Positions 24,240-35,937 are shown, counted from the stretch's first letter. The stretch is 64,000 nt of DNA from Sternotherus odoratus (GCA_032164245.1 JAVMKO010000001.1:12189603-12253602); one strand, 5' to 3'. Notes: generated by a model from the letters alone, not told the origin. A program made the numbers and translations.

Positions 24240-24758
24240 TCTATATATATAAAAGTCAAATGGTGTATGCGTGTATGTATGTGTGTATGTATGTTCCCCT
24301 ACTACTTCCACACCGTTTCAGCTAGATACTTGAAAGTTGGTACAGTTATAGGCTTTAGGGTCCTAATCAGGGTAAGAATCGAAATTTTTTAAAATCTCAC
24401 CTCTTACACCCCCTAGGGGTGAAATTCTTTAAAACTTATTAACATCAACTACACAGCTCACATATCATCTGGGCAGCAGGTTAACACATGCTGTTGTCTG
24501 TGACATAGTTATGATGTAATAATACAGATAACCAGAGAGCTTAGTGTTGTGTTAAAGCTCAGTAACATCAACTACACATTTTTACCCCAGACAACTCAAC
24601 AAAACATGTTGTTTATGATAAAGCATTACAATAGTAATTTATGGAATGTACGGATATACAATAAAAACAAAATTTGTATTATTAAAAAACATTGTAGTCT
24701 TTTTACATCCCAGTTTCCAATTACAAATAGTCCGAGCAACGCCGGTTATTTCAGCTAG
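24240..24758 (+). mobile_element. short non-autonomous Helitron
   Basis: It begins TCTATATATATAAAAG and ends GCCGGTTATTTCAGCTAG. It has the Helitron hallmarks: 5' TC, 3' CTAG, insertion between A (24239) and T (24759), and no target duplication. A short GC-rich stem (CCGAGCAACGCCGG) lies just before the 3' end. The interior has CACACTTCC-like and tandem GTAT stretches but no Rep/helicase frame. 519 bp. Confidence 0.75.
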
Positions 24759-24804
24759 TACTTCCTAAATCTGAAGCGGCAGATCTAGTTTCGCCTAAAA
24801 ATTA

Positions 24805-24849
<45 letters not shown>
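24805..24849. repeat. (CT)n(CA)n microsatellite
   Basis: A CT run followed directly by about 16 CA units. Other small tracts are (CA)n at 26924-26941, (CT)n at 29985-30000, (CT)n with a poly-A run at 53619-53651 and a G run at 58094-58110. Confidence 0.95.
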
Positions 24850-24852
<3 letters not shown>

Positions 24853-25319
24853 TTCCCATTAACTCCACCTGAAAAATTAAGAAGGAAAGAATTAAGGAAG
24901 CAGTAGATAAGCAGCTTTACAAAAGGGAGGATTAAAGAAAACTATTTTGCAATTACGAATAAAAAGTTTTAGAGGAATATAATCAAATAAATTCACTCAT
25001 ACACAGATATGAAGTTTCTTGAAGGCAAAATTTCTTGGTTATATATTATGAAAGGTCACTACAGAAGTGCTGCCTAACTACTTATACTAGTTGTTCTCAT
25101 GGCTGTTCTCTCCTTAGGGCCTGCACCTCCTCTCTTTTTTCTGCATTCTTGGAATATCTCATTACCGCATTTTCCAAAACACATTCACAGCTACAATTAT
25201 AGTCCGCAACTCTGCAATAATATGATGCTATTCTCTTTACAGTGCTTTATAAACATACTGATTTCAGAATCAGTCCTCCCCAAAACTGCAGGGCTGTCAG
25301 GTGGAATGGGAACCTCTAA

Positions 25320-25633
25320 AGCCAAGTCTACACTACCCGCCGAATCGGGTATTACCCGAATCAGCGGGTAGTGATAAATCTATCGGGGATCAATTTATTG
25401 CTGCTAGTGTAGGCGCAATAAATCGATTTCCGAGTGTTCTCCCCGTCAATTGCAGAACTCCACCATCGTGAGAGAAAGAAGCGGAGTCTACAGGGGAGCG
25501 GCAGCGATCGACTTGCTGCTGTGAGGACACCGAGGTAAGTCGAGCTAAGATACGTCGACTTCAGCTATTTTCCTATGCATAGCTGAAGTTGCATACCTTA
25601 GGTCGACTCCCCTCCCCCAGTGTAGACCTGGCC
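25320..25633. mobile_element. Harbinger-like palindromic MITE, copy 1
   Basis: TIRs: AGCCAAGTCTACACTACC at the left and CAGTGTAGACCTGGCC at the right. Flanked by TAA at 25317-25319 and 25634-25636, the 3-bp TWA duplication of PIF/Harbinger transposons. The interior (TCTATCGGGGATCAATTTAT; TGCATAGCTGAAGTTGC) is shared with the copies at 42230-42572 and 63480-63795. 314 bp, non-coding. Confidence 0.8.
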
Positions 25634-26076
25634 TAATATAATGTCTGTAATTTTTCTTTAGATACAAGCTGTTTCTCTGGCTTTTAAACACACGAGAAGA
25701 CAGAAAGACAGGAGTTACTCCAGCAACTGGGGCACTGTTCCTTGCTGCCTTAAGAATGGCAGGGTTGTGGAGCTACCACACTCAATGCCTGTCCCCTGCG
25801 CCCTTCCCAATAATTGCAGCAGTATCCACCCACCCACATTCTTTTTATGAGAGTTTTGTACTCACTGAGAAGCAGCAACAGCTCTCTAATAAATAGTAAA
25901 TAATAAATACTTTAATCTTACCATCTATGACATCTTTTGGGAGGTTGGAAGTCTGCTCAGTTTGTGCTCTTGATTACTCATGTTGTGTGTATGGCGAGAG
26001 GGTGGGAAAAGTACTCAATCCTTGTTTCAAGAATCTCTGTGTGCTCAATAGTGTTCAGATAATCAGGGTGGACAAT

Positions 26077-26283
26077 AATCAGAGAGGTAGCTGTGTTAGT
26101 CTGGAACAGCAGAAGTTACAAAGAGTCCTGTGGCACCTTCAAGACTAAAGTATTGAAGCATAAGCGTTCGTGGGCTAATAACCACTTCGTTCTTCCACTG
26201 CTTGCATCCAACGAAGTGGGTATTAGCCCACGAAAGCTTATGCTTCAATACTTTAGTCTTTAAAGTGCCACAGGACTCTGTTA
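26077..26283. mobile_element. inverted-dimer retroelement-like insert with 13-bp target duplication
   Basis: A second case of the unit at 7271-7460. The left half runs from TCAGAGAGGTAGCTGTG through AAAGAGTCCTGTGGCACC to a GTGGGCTAATA segment; the right half is the inverted copy. The insert is bracketed by CAGGGTGGACAAT at 26064-26076 and 26284-26296, a perfect 13-bp duplication. No coding capacity. Confidence 0.75.
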
Positions 26284-27257
26284 CAGGGTGGACAATGAGT
26301 TCCTAGCCTCAGCCCCTTGCTGAATAAAGTTCTGTTATCCCTGCCATTATTTATAATGCTCTGTTCAAGTAGTTGCCTTTACTGAGGCACTCCCTATTTT
26401 ATTGGGAACAGTAAATGTCCATCTTAATAGCATGCACAAGTGGCCATTGTTTCAATCATACCCATTTTATAATTGCAATATGACACTTCAGATAACATCA
26501 CCCATCATACCTGAGGTACAAATTTACTCAGTACAAGTACTATCTCTATTGTCTTATTGGGAATTAGGAAGCGAGTGTTATTTAAAAAGCAAATTTCTGC
26601 CCACAAAAGTGCTGCTCAAGCGATATTATCCACAATCAGTACTAATCCTGATCTAGCTACATTTACACTGAAGCTAAAAAGAAGACAGGGACACAGACAA
26701 AAACAGTCATCAGCCAGTCTTTTGCATTTAGTCTCCAAAGTAACAATTAACTTTATTCAAAACTCAAAGGAACTCATACTTGAAAAAATTCCTCACTCAT
26801 TTTTCTTACTAGTAACACTTTAATAAATTACACTGAAAGAAAAGAGTTAACTAATGTGCTCTGTATTATTTTAGATACATATAAAATTAATACAGTATAA
26901 ATAATTCACATAACACCAAAACCACCACACACACACACACACCCCACTCATCTGAGCAGGAGTTCCACTTATGCGCCCCAGGCACCTGAATCGCGCGCAC
27001 ATACATCTCTCTCAAATGAAATCTGGAAATAAAGGGTCTGTGTGGATTTTTAAAGGGACACTATCAGCCTGAAACACCATCAGTTTTAAAACAAACAAGC
27101 ACATGAGCTAAAATGGTTTCAGCTGCAACAGAGTCCAACTGTGGTTTTACAAACACATTTTCCTATTTTTAAAAATGTTGTATGAAAGACCCAAAAATGA
27201 CAAGTAAGAACATCTGTATCAGAAAAGTGAAGCTGACTGTGCATAAATGTCCATCAA

Positions 27258-27395
27258 ACGCCCAAAGGGTGCATCTTCACAATCCAGTAAACTCGAGTTA
27301 CTCAAGAGTTACCTCTAATGCCATTTCAGTCCACACACAAAAATCTCTAGCTCAAGTTAAGTGGTGCCTAAAGCTGGAGCTAGCTGACCCATGAG
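27258..27395. mobile_element. possible short MITE
   Basis: GGGTGCATCTTCACAATCCA near 27267 resembles the decayed Harbinger-like TIRs. An internal inverted pair (CTCGAGTTACTC; CTAGCTCAAGTTAAG) follows. Weak evidence. Confidence 0.3.
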
Positions 27396-27912
27396 GTGGG
27401 GCGGTTTGAAGCACTCATGCTCCAACTACTAATGGAGTGGGATGCAATATCTATGAACTGCAGACTGAAAGGACAGAAAGGTAATTTAAGTTGATTGCCA
27501 CTTTAAATATCAGAGAGTAAATTAGATTAGAGTAGCATGGCTTGTTTACACTCGGATAATGAAACTAGACTGGACAGTGTGTCTTCTTTCTGTTTCATTT
27601 TCAGTTATTCCTCAATAGTACAATGCTGATATGCTCAGGTCTACAACGCTACAACAGAATGGTTTAAATCCTTCACCACAAAAAATTAATAGAAATGTTG
27701 CAAGAGGTCATTCATATTAGGTTTTATACCCCCCTTTCCCTTTTCTCTCTCTTATAAATTGACTTTAATATGAAGCCTAAAAGATATTAACTGTTTCCCA
27801 ATAGTTTCCTCCTCCATCTTCAAGAGATGTTGAAGTGAAGAAAGGAAAACTAGTCAAGAATTCACAGGTATAAACTGAGCAATGTTTTCTAAGAGCACCA
27901 TCAAAATATGAA

Positions 27913-29416
27913 GGGTCCGGCTACACTTGCAGATATAGAGCACTGTGAATTAAACCAGCCCTCAGAGAGCGCAGTAGGGAAAGTGCTGCAGTGTGTTCAC
28001 ACTGTCAGCTACACGAGCACTAGCGTGGTCATATTTGTGGCATTTGTAGTGGACTGGGAGTGGTGCATTATGGGCAGGTATCTCACCGAGAACCTCTTCT
28101 CGGTCTGGCTCTGTGGCCTGTGGGAAGGTGTGGGGTGGTGCGGGGCATCCTGGGTTCTGTCCCAACATCCCGTGCTGCATCGCTTCGCATAGCAGCAATC
28201 CCTGTGCTTCTGTCCACATTTGGCACCATCTTTCAACGTTTTTTATACTGCACGCTCCATCTTCCCTTTCAGTCTGTGGGAATGGACCCCAAAGTGCTGA
28301 GGAATATGCTGACGGGTCTTGCCAGCACATCGTGTTTGGCAGTCGAGTTACTCCTCACACTACAAACTAACAATGAGGAGTCCAATGATGATGTCAACTG
28401 GCATAATGCATATGACAAGATTGCTTGTGGCATTCACGGACATGCTCACCGTCGTGGAATGCCACTTTTGGGCTCAGGAACAAGCACTGAGTGGTGGGAT
28501 CACATCGTCATGCAAGTCTGGGATTACGAGCAGTGGCTGCAGAACTTTCGGATGAGAAAAGCCACTTTTATGGGACTGTGTGATGAACTCACCCCACCCT
28601 GCGGTGCAAGGACGCAAGATTGAGAGCTGCCCTGACAGTGGAGAAGCGGGTGTCTACTGCAATCTGGAAGCTAGCAACTCCAGATAGCTACCGATCGGTT
28701 GCTAGCCAGTTTGGAGTGGGAAAGTCGACCGCTGGAATTGTGTTGATGCAAGTTTGCAGAGCCATTAATCGCATCCTGCTCGGAAGAACTGTGATTCTGG
28801 ATAACCTGCATGACATTGTGGCTGGCTTTGCACAAATGGGTTTCCCTAACTGTGGAGGGGCGATAGATGGAACGCATATTCCTATTCTGGCACCAGACCA
28901 CCTAGCCTCAGAGAACGTTAATTGGAAGGGATATTTCTCTATGGTCCTCCAGGCACTTGTGAATCACCGGGGGCATTTCATTGACATTAATGAAGGCTGG
29001 CCTGGAAAGGTGCATGACTCTCGCATCTTCAGGCCAGTGTTCCAATTCAAGGTGCAAGCTGGGACTTTCTTTCCAGACCAAAAGATCACTGAAGGGGAAG
29101 TCAGAATGCCCACTGCGATCCTCGGAGACCCCGCTTACCCTTTAATGCCGTGGCTCATGAAACCCTACACAAGGAGCTTTGAGAGCAGCAAGGAGTTGTG
29201 GAAACTCTGCCGCAGCAGTGCTTTGAAGTGCGTGTGGGGTTACGCATGAGCACTGGGAGAGAGCTCTCCCAGCTCTCCTGGTAATCCACCTCCATGAGGG
29301 GATTAGCTCAGAGCTCTCTGAGCCTGTCCACACTAGCGCTTTAAAGCGCTCAGACTTGCTGCACTCAGGGGACCCAGCAAGTTAGAGCGCTATAAAATGT
29401 CAGTGTAGCCAAGCCC
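27913..29416 (+). mobile_element. PIF/Harbinger DNA transposon with degraded transposase
   Basis: TIRs: GGGTCCGGCTACACTTGCAG at the left; the right end is the reverse complement of GGGCTTGGCTACACTGACA. The flanking triplets are GAA and TAA, a 3-bp duplication with one change. The 1.5-kb element carries HARBI1-like transposase sequence in two frames, 28260-28600 and 28605-29200. It shares TIR style with the MITEs at 25320, 34078, 35579, 42230 and 63480, which it or a relative may have mobilised. It abuts the next MITE at 29420, sharing the TAA. Confidence 0.85.
28284..29249 (+). pseudogene. HARBI1-like (DDE_Tnp_4) transposase, frameshifted and truncated
   Basis: The N-terminal frame (ATG 28284 to about 28600) reads WWDHIVMQVWDYEQWLQNFR, then KATFMGLCDELTP, the start of turtle-type Harbinger transposases. 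A frameshift at about 28590-28600 moves coding to another frame, which continues ARLRAALTVEKRVSTAIWKL, then YRSVASQFGVGKSTAGIVL (helix-turn-helix-like) and CGGAIDGTHI, carrying the first catalytic Asp. A later GWPGKVHDSRIF segment carries the second Asp, and GDPAYPL follows. The final catalytic Glu region (VECAFGRLK-like in the family) is absent; the frame degenerates and stops at 29249. Inactive, but its mRNA-sense sequence is well preserved. Confidence 0.85.
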
Positions 29417-29551
29417 TAAGGGTATGTCCATGCAGAAGCTGGGAGGGTGCTTCTCAGAGCAGGTAGACAGACACTTGCTAGCTCTGCTTGAGTTACTATT
29501 CTAAAAATAGTCTGGGCACAGCAGCAAGGATGGCAGCTCAGACATTGAGTA

Positions 29552-30526
29552 CAGTAACTCCTCATTTAAAGTCGTCCCAGTTAACATTATTGCGTTGCTA
29601 ATCAATTAGGGAACATGCTCATTTAAAGTTGTGCAATCCTCCCATCTAACGTCGTCAGCTGCCCAACAGGCTATCAGTTGCCAGCAGTTCAATTGCTGTA
29701 GTTCATATGTCCCTTCCCCCACTGCAAAAAGTACTGCTCCTGCCCTCTGCCTTGGAGCTGCTCCCTGAGACTCCTGATTACTGGAGGAGTGGGGGGAGAA
29801 GAAGAGGAGGAGGGCTAATGTCAGGGTGCCTCCCTCCCCCCTGCTCGCCCCATCTTCCATAGAGCAGAGGGGACACAGGAGGGAGGGAGCTGCTGCCTTA
29901 GGCAGCAGCTGAAGGCTTGCTGATCTAATTAACAAGGCAGTGTACTTTTGCCCCCACTCTTGATAATTTAAAGTGGAATGCACATCTCTCTCTCTCTATC
30001 TATCTCTCAGGGTGTATGTCTCTGCCCTCCCTCCTTTCCTGTTGAATTATAGATTGTGAGATTTAACCCTTGAGGGCTCATTAAATTGATAGGTTTAAGA
30101 TTAGCAGCTGTGTTAGTCTGTACCCATAAATAAGACTAGGAAGACTTTGTAGCACCTTAGAGACTAACCAGTTTATTACACCATAAGCTTTTGTGGGCTA
30201 TAGCCCACTTCATCGGATGCATAGAATGGAACAGAAGTAAGATACACACAGAAAGCACAAAAAAAAAAAAAAAAAAGTGTATATTAGCATACCAATTCTA
30301 AGAGGCTGTTTAATATGGATGGTCCATTATCATTAAACAGCCTCTTAGAATTGGTATGCTAATGTACACCTTTTTTTGTGTGTGTGGTGAAAAAAAATTT
30401 CCCTGGAACCTAACCCCGCCCCCATTTACATTAATTCTTATGGGAAAATTGGATTTGTTTAACATCGTTTCATTTAAAGTCGCATTTTTCAGGAACATAA
30501 CTACAACATTAAGTGAGGAGTTCCTG
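29552..30526. mobile_element. mariner-like MITE inserted in the MITE 29420-30693
   Basis: Ends CAGTAACTCCTCATTTAAAG and the reverse complement of CAGGAACTCCTCACTTAATG, flanked by TA (29550-29551 and 30527-30528). The same family is at 38534-39123. About 270 bp of the interior (30100-30366) is a later insert. Confidence 0.8.
30100..30366 (-). mobile_element. inverted-dimer repeat inserted in the mariner-like MITE
   Basis: CAGCTGTGTTAGTCTG, then TGTAGCACCTTAGAGACTAA and GTGGGCTATAGCCCACTTCA match the fragment at 41863-42045 in the opposite orientation. At 30286-30364 an ATTAGCATACCAATTCTAAG stretch is followed by its inverted copy, separated by about 17 bp. This is the same inverted-pair architecture as at 7271 and 26077. 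Confidence 0.65.
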
Positions 30527-30721
30527 TACAACTCTGCTTCCAACCCCCTGGGCACACTCAGGTGGTTAGTCTGACCTGCCATCCTTGCTGCTGTGGCCAC
30601 ACTGCAACTTTAGCATATTAGCTCAAGCAGAGCTAGCAAGTGTCTGTTCACTCATGCTGTGAACTACCCCCCCAACTGCTGTGTGGCTATACCTTGAGAG
30701 TTCACTTTCAGACCACACATT

Positions 30722-31170
30722 AGGGTTACCGCATTTTAGTTTACCAAGAAGAGGACACTGCCAGAAGGGGGGGGGGGAGGGGAGGAGCTGGGATGGAGAG
30801 CTGTAGAGGGGTACAGTTGGGGATACCTGCAGCAGGAGTACTTAGGGGAAGTGGGGACAATGTTGCTCTGTCACAGTGGCAGGGCTACTGGTGCAAGCCC
30901 AGGATGCAGTGACAGCCCCCAGTCAGTGCCTCCCTGTGGGACTCCCTCCACAGAGTTGGGGTTTGGTTGGGTGGGTTCTAGCAGCTGTGCCTGCAGGGGA
31001 ATGGACCAAGCAGGTACAGATGTAGGGGAGGGACCAATCAGGGCTCTTTCTGCGCTGCAGGTTGTCTGCTCTGCGAAAAGCTGGGAACATTGGCTGTTAT
31101 TTGAGAAGTCTGCCTGGACAGAGAAAGGAAGTTCAAAAAGAAGGCTACATCTGGGGAAACCTAGATGTAT
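30722..31170. mobile_element. putative MITE with TAGGGTTACC ends
   Basis: TAGGGTTACCGCATTTTAG at the left and GGTGACCCTA at the right are inverted. The interior is GC-rich, with a G run at about 30767. No coding capacity. Superfamily uncertain. Confidence 0.45.
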
Positions 31171-32942
31171 GGTGACCCTAGAAAGGGTTCATCACTCCGG
31201 CTTTGGGAAGAAACTGTGATTCAGAGAGTAACAATTCCTTCCTTCATTCATTCCCCCTTTCTCCAGCAGGTTGTAACTTGCTGTAGCCAGGAAAATGTGT
31301 AGGTTACTTCTCCCTCGCAACACCAGCCCTATTCAGCTTAAGATCCACTTAGACCTCATGGACGCTATCAGGCCTAATTCCCCTGTTTGGCTGTGCAAGA
31401 CATGGACAGCACCTACCCTGAGTGAACTGCCCAAGACAAAGCTAGAAAAAAGTCCAGGTTTCCTGACTCTCAGTCTAGTACCCTATCATTACACAACTGT
31501 CTCTCCACATGAGGAAGCCATTACACACAGAAGTACAGCTATTATACACCTATTTGTAGTTTACTTTCTTTTGTCGTCAAAGCTCATTTGTTGTCATTAA
31601 AAATCCCACAGCCATTTTCAAGACAGTTAGTGATGTTAACCCCGGGCTGAATCCTGAGTTAAATACCAAATGGCTAATTATACCTACTTAAAATTCCCCT
31701 GTCATTTCAGTTAAACAATGTTTTTCTTTACGTTTTGTCCTGACCTGTTGTGTGGCAATAATGTGCACTTTGAAATAGCTACTGGCAGTATTTCACAGAT
31801 GGCCCCCCCCCCCCCGTCAAACTCAGTAAAACCAGTGCACCAACATGTAAGCGTCACCCTTCTAAGAGAAATATTTCCACCACAGGGAGGAGCCACCTGT
31901 ATGAAAGGCACTTTGCATTTTTTTGCTTAGTAACATGAAATCAACACAAGCAAAACATAACTAAATAAGTTGCACTTAAGATTTAGGTTTTAATTATTTG
32001 TTCGGTATGTTAAAACTTACTCTAGGCATCCACTTCCAAGAATATCTTTAAAGCATCCTTTAAAGCTACTTTAAAGCATCCTCGTGGTGTCTGGTTTGTT
32101 CAACATGTGGTTACATACCAGAATTTATGACTAGTCAGGCTCTCTGGACAGGAACCCAAGATAACTTTCAGTATACAAGTAGCAGAGGCTCTCTTAGCCC
32201 ATCCACCAAATCTGTGACTCCAAAAGGAGACTGTTTCTTTACATATTATTACATTGCTAATATCATTCAATATCAAACAATTTTTAAAGGATTCAAAATG
32301 AAGAAGAGCCAGCAGACTCCATTATGAGTGTACACTACCTGTGTAGCAGTTTGATTAAAAACTTCAGCATTAAAAACTACAATAATGTTCAGCACACAGT
32401 CAGATCACAAATTTAAGATTTAGATTCACATTTTTCCAGAGTTCTCATGCTCTGATCTGGACTTTTGGATTGGGCCCCTCTCTGCTTAACTTTATAAAAG
32501 CTTTTGCTTATTTTTTTAAACTATTTTCAAATCTAATTATGTGTTGACTGTTCCTCCTGAAGACTAGTAGTTTACTCTCTATTTACCTGCTTGTCTTGTG
32601 ATGTACAGTTTCCCCTTCTACCACATATGTTACGCAGCATGCACACTAGCACTGTGTGCTCCCTGGCCCAATGCCACTCCACAATTATAACGCAAAACAG
32701 AAATGTATAGGCAACGGTAGTTCTGAACATGCCACAAGGCCCCAAAATACTGTCCTTCAAAACTCCTGTATTTCAACACCAGTTTCTTTACTTGTTACAT
32801 TGTTGCACCATGCAATCAAAAACAGCTTTTCTTTTTTATTTTTAAATGTATTTTTCTGAAATGAGGTATGAATTATCACTATACTTAATTTAATACTGCT
32901 ACATTCAATAGACGAAACTGACCAAAAACACACATAACTTAC

Positions 32943-33023
32943 CTTTTCGCTGTTCTTGTATTTTTCCCAGCTTTTCAGCATTTTTAGCCATTTTGTAGTT
33001 CTTTCAATTTCAAGGTGCTTTTG
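32943..33023 (-). CDS. USP6NL: USP6NL exon upstream of the TBC domain
   Basis: An 81-nt exon of 27 codons, phase 0 to phase 0, with acceptor TTTCAG and donor GTAAGT. The translation starts [20 protein letters not shown] and ends KYKNSEK, the charged helix just before the TBC domain that is highly conserved in USP6NL and helps separate it from other TBC proteins. It joins in frame to FHRRIYKG of the exon at 10802 and is preceded by the exon at 41005-41039. Confidence 0.95.
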
Positions 33024-34077
33024 CTGAAATAAAAGGACAATTATTAATTTCAAACCTAGTTTTTTTCCAAAATATCTACTTTAGAGGCTTATAAAAGTAT
33101 TAGAAACAAGTTTAACCAAGATTTTTTCCACTGCAGGAACAATTAAAGAATTATAGTGGCACCAGTGGCATCACCTTTGCTAAATTATTCTTACCTGGAA
33201 AAAGCTGTTTCTTTGCATACAAGCTGTCAACCTGCATGTACTTAGAGACTGCCATAACACAAAATATATGGCAGAATGCGGATAAAACCACAGAGCAGGA
33301 GACATAATTTTTCCCAAGGAGTTCAGTCACAAATTTAACTAATGCATTTTTTTAACAAGCATCATCAGCATAGAAGCATGTCCTCTGGAATGGTGACTGA
33401 AGTATGGAGGGGCATATCAATGTTTAGCAAATCTGGCACAAATACCTTACAACGTCCGCTACAAATGTGCCATGTGAAAGCCTGTTCTCACACTTTCATA
33501 TAACATTATAAAGAAGAAGTGAGCAGCATTATCTTCCATAAATGTAATCAAACTTGTTTGTCTTAGCATTTGACTGAACACGAAGTAGGACTGAATGGAT
33601 TTCTAGGCTCTAAAGTTTCACACTGTTTTATTTTTATTGCAGTTATGTTAAAAAAAGTTGCACTTACACGATGAAGAGATCACACTAGAGTACTTGTATG
33701 AGGTGAAATGAGCACTGTATACTTTGCATTCTGTGTTGTAATTGAAATCAATATATTTGAAAACATAGAAAACATCCAAAGGTATTTAAATATTCTATTG
33801 TTTAACAGTGCAATTAAAACCACAATTAATCATAATTTTTTAATCTCATGATTAATCACCATTTTTTTAATTCTTTGGAGGCCCAATATATATTTTACTC
33901 CTGTGAGAATTCTGTGCCACTGCACATGTGCAGAATTCATATCTGCTGCAGATTTTTTTTTCTGTGCAGAAACTACAGTCTTCCTGAGAAGTGCTGCAGT
34001 TTCACCTTTCACCCACCAGAGGCTGCTGTCGTGCCAGGACTTGACTGGTAGGCAACAACACTGTTACATGAATCTGA

Positions 34078-34766
34078 GGCCATGGTTACACTTACAGCTT
34101 TACAGCGGTTTTGGTTATACCCACCCCCCAGATACAGCTCCAGGGATAGCACTCCAGCATGTCCACACTGACAACCATAACCGCACTGGTGTGGCCACAT
34201 TTGCAGTGGCACGGGGGGTTGTGCATTATGAGCAACTATCCCAGCATTCAGCTGGGTGCAACATGCTTTTCAAATGAGAGGCTGAGGGGGAGCATGTTGT
34301 GTGTATGCTGAGGGAGAGAGCGAGTGGATTTTTGGAGTCCTGAGAGTGCGGCAGCGAACGGTCTTTAAAACGCAAAGCCTACTAATCTTCTGCTTCTCAC
34401 TCGCTCACTCAGTAAACATTTGCATTGTTGATTTGCCGTGTTATAGATAAGCTTTGAAAACTCACTTCTGCATTCCTCCAGCCAAGTTCAAAACAAAGGG
34501 AAGAGTGGTCAATTGGCTTAAATAGCTTAAAGGCGTTTCCAGAGATCACTCAAAGTGCAGTATTGTTACTACCCCAGTTTACACTCGAGCTAAAGCGTAT
34601 CACCCAATATGCTACAACTGTTAATCTTCTGGGAAGGGAGGATTACCAGGACCGCTATAACTGCAGACTTATAGCACTCTACGTGCCTCGCCAGTCTGGA
34701 CAGGTAGTGAGTTATAGCGCTCCTGGCAGCTTTATAGCTCTATAAAGTGCCAGTGTAACCACGGCC
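34078..34766. mobile_element. Harbinger-like MITE, 689 bp
   Basis: TIRs GGCCATGGTTACACT and the reverse complement of GGCCGTGGTTACACTGGCA. Flanking triplets TGA and TAA. The terminal regions share TTTATAGCGCT-like motifs with the transposase-bearing element at 27913-29416, suggesting mobilisation by the same transposase family. No frame of note. Confidence 0.75.
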
Positions 34767-34944
34767 TAAATGAATTACCAAATTTTGGTACCAATACTGC
34801 AAACCCATAGGCTCAACTTTACTCACATGCTTAAAATTAAGCACATTTAAAAGTGTTTGCAAGACTGAGGCCTTAGGTGGTGGTATTCTCATTATACGAG
34901 CAAGAGAAAGATTATTTTTTAAAAATCTAATCCAACTCCTCTCC

Positions 34945-35235
34945 CATGTCTACACTACATATCTTGCAGCAGCACGTAAGGTCTCCTGTGTAGCTGCTCT
35001 TTGCCAAGAGGAGAGCTCTCGTGCTGGCAAAAAAAAAACAAAAAAAAAAAAACCACCCACCTCCAACAAGCGACATTGGCTTTGTCGGCAGAAGAGTGTT
35101 TCCCGCCAACAAAGTGCTGTCCACACTAGCGCTTTTTGTCGATAAAACTTTTTTCAGTTAGGAATGTGTTTTTTCACATCCCTGACCAACAAATGTTTTA
35201 CCGACAAAAGTGTGGTGTAAATATAGGCTAACTCA
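34945..35235. mobile_element. MITE with TGTCTACACTA-type ends
   Basis: CCATGTCTACACTACATATC at the left and AAGTGTGGTGTAAATATAGGC at the right are decayed inverted ends. The interior has an A run (35030-35052) and GTCGGCA / TTGTCGATAAA motifs. Ends approximate. Confidence 0.5.
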
Positions 35236-35578
35236 GTGTAACGGCTAAATACAAGGTGGAACAGATTGTTCAGCATAAGTAGTTAACACACATTTCAAGA
35301 GACCATTCAAGGTGAAGTTATGAATTTAAGCTCCCAGGCTTTGCTAGACACTAAAAATCATGGTCTGAATAGAGACACTGGATTTATGGATTCTTACAAC
35401 CATCTGTAACCCACTACCCAACCCCATCTCAGCTGCTTTTTCCCCACTCCCTGCCTTTCTTCCCTATGACTGGAGGGGTGTTAACGAGCCACTTCAGCTT
35501 GAATGGCCCCTTGAAATTTATGTTAACTACTTATGCTAAACAATCTGTTCCATCTTGTATATAGCAGTGACCTACTGA

Positions 35579-35835
35579 GGCTATGTCTACACTAGAGACC
35601 ATACAGTGCCGCAGCTGTACCACTAAGATCTCCCATGTAGCCCCTCTAGGCTGACAGGAGAGAGCTCTCCCATCGGCATAATTCAACCACACTTAATGAA
35701 TGGCAGTAGCTAGGTCAGCTGGCAGTTACACTCTGGCACTTCTGTCGGTGTAACTTATGTCACTCAGGGGTATGTTTTTTCAAGCCCCTTAGCAACATAA
35801 ATTTTAACTACTAAAGTGCTAATGTAGACATAGCC
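35579..35835. mobile_element. Harbinger-like MITE, 257 bp, perfect TGA duplication
   Basis: GGCTATGTCTACACTAG at the left; its near-exact inverse CTAATGTAGACATAGCC at the right. TGA on both sides (35576-35578 and 35836-35838). Confidence 0.8.
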
Positions 35836-35937
35836 TGAGTTAGTTTCTCAAACCTGAAGTGCTCTGCGTAGCTCGAAAGCTTGTGTCTATCATCAACAAA
35901 AGTTCGTCCAAGTCTGAACTAGCAGAAATAGGGCTGA

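Larger units (their letters stand above)
29420..30693. mobile_element. palindromic MITE split by a mariner-like insertion
   Basis: The outer parts 29420-29549 and 30529-30693 are inverted repeats of each other: CTAGCTCTGCTTGAG and GCAGCAAGGATGGCAG on the left reappear inverted on the right. The ends are GGGTATGTCCATGCAG and GTGTGGCTATACC. The halves are interrupted by the TA-flanked element 29552-30526. Confidence 0.7.
10803..32942. other. large USP6NL intron (22 kb) rich in mobile elements
   Basis: Intron between exons 32943-33023 and 10695-10802. Elements listed separately: possible MITE 11360-11650, provirus 11700-16657, MITE 18882-19028, palindromic repeat 21320-21425, hAT MITE 22373-22692, Helitron 24240-24758, Harbinger MITE 25320-25633, inverted dimer 26077-26283, MITE about 27258-27395 and the nested cluster 27913-31170. 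I see nothing assignable in 16662-18870, 19100-21300 (GC-richer around 19140-19900, possibly old repeat), 21550-22360, 22700-24235, 24860-25310, 26300-27250, 27400-27905 and 31175-32940. Open frames in these stretches are short and look random. Confidence 0.55.
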
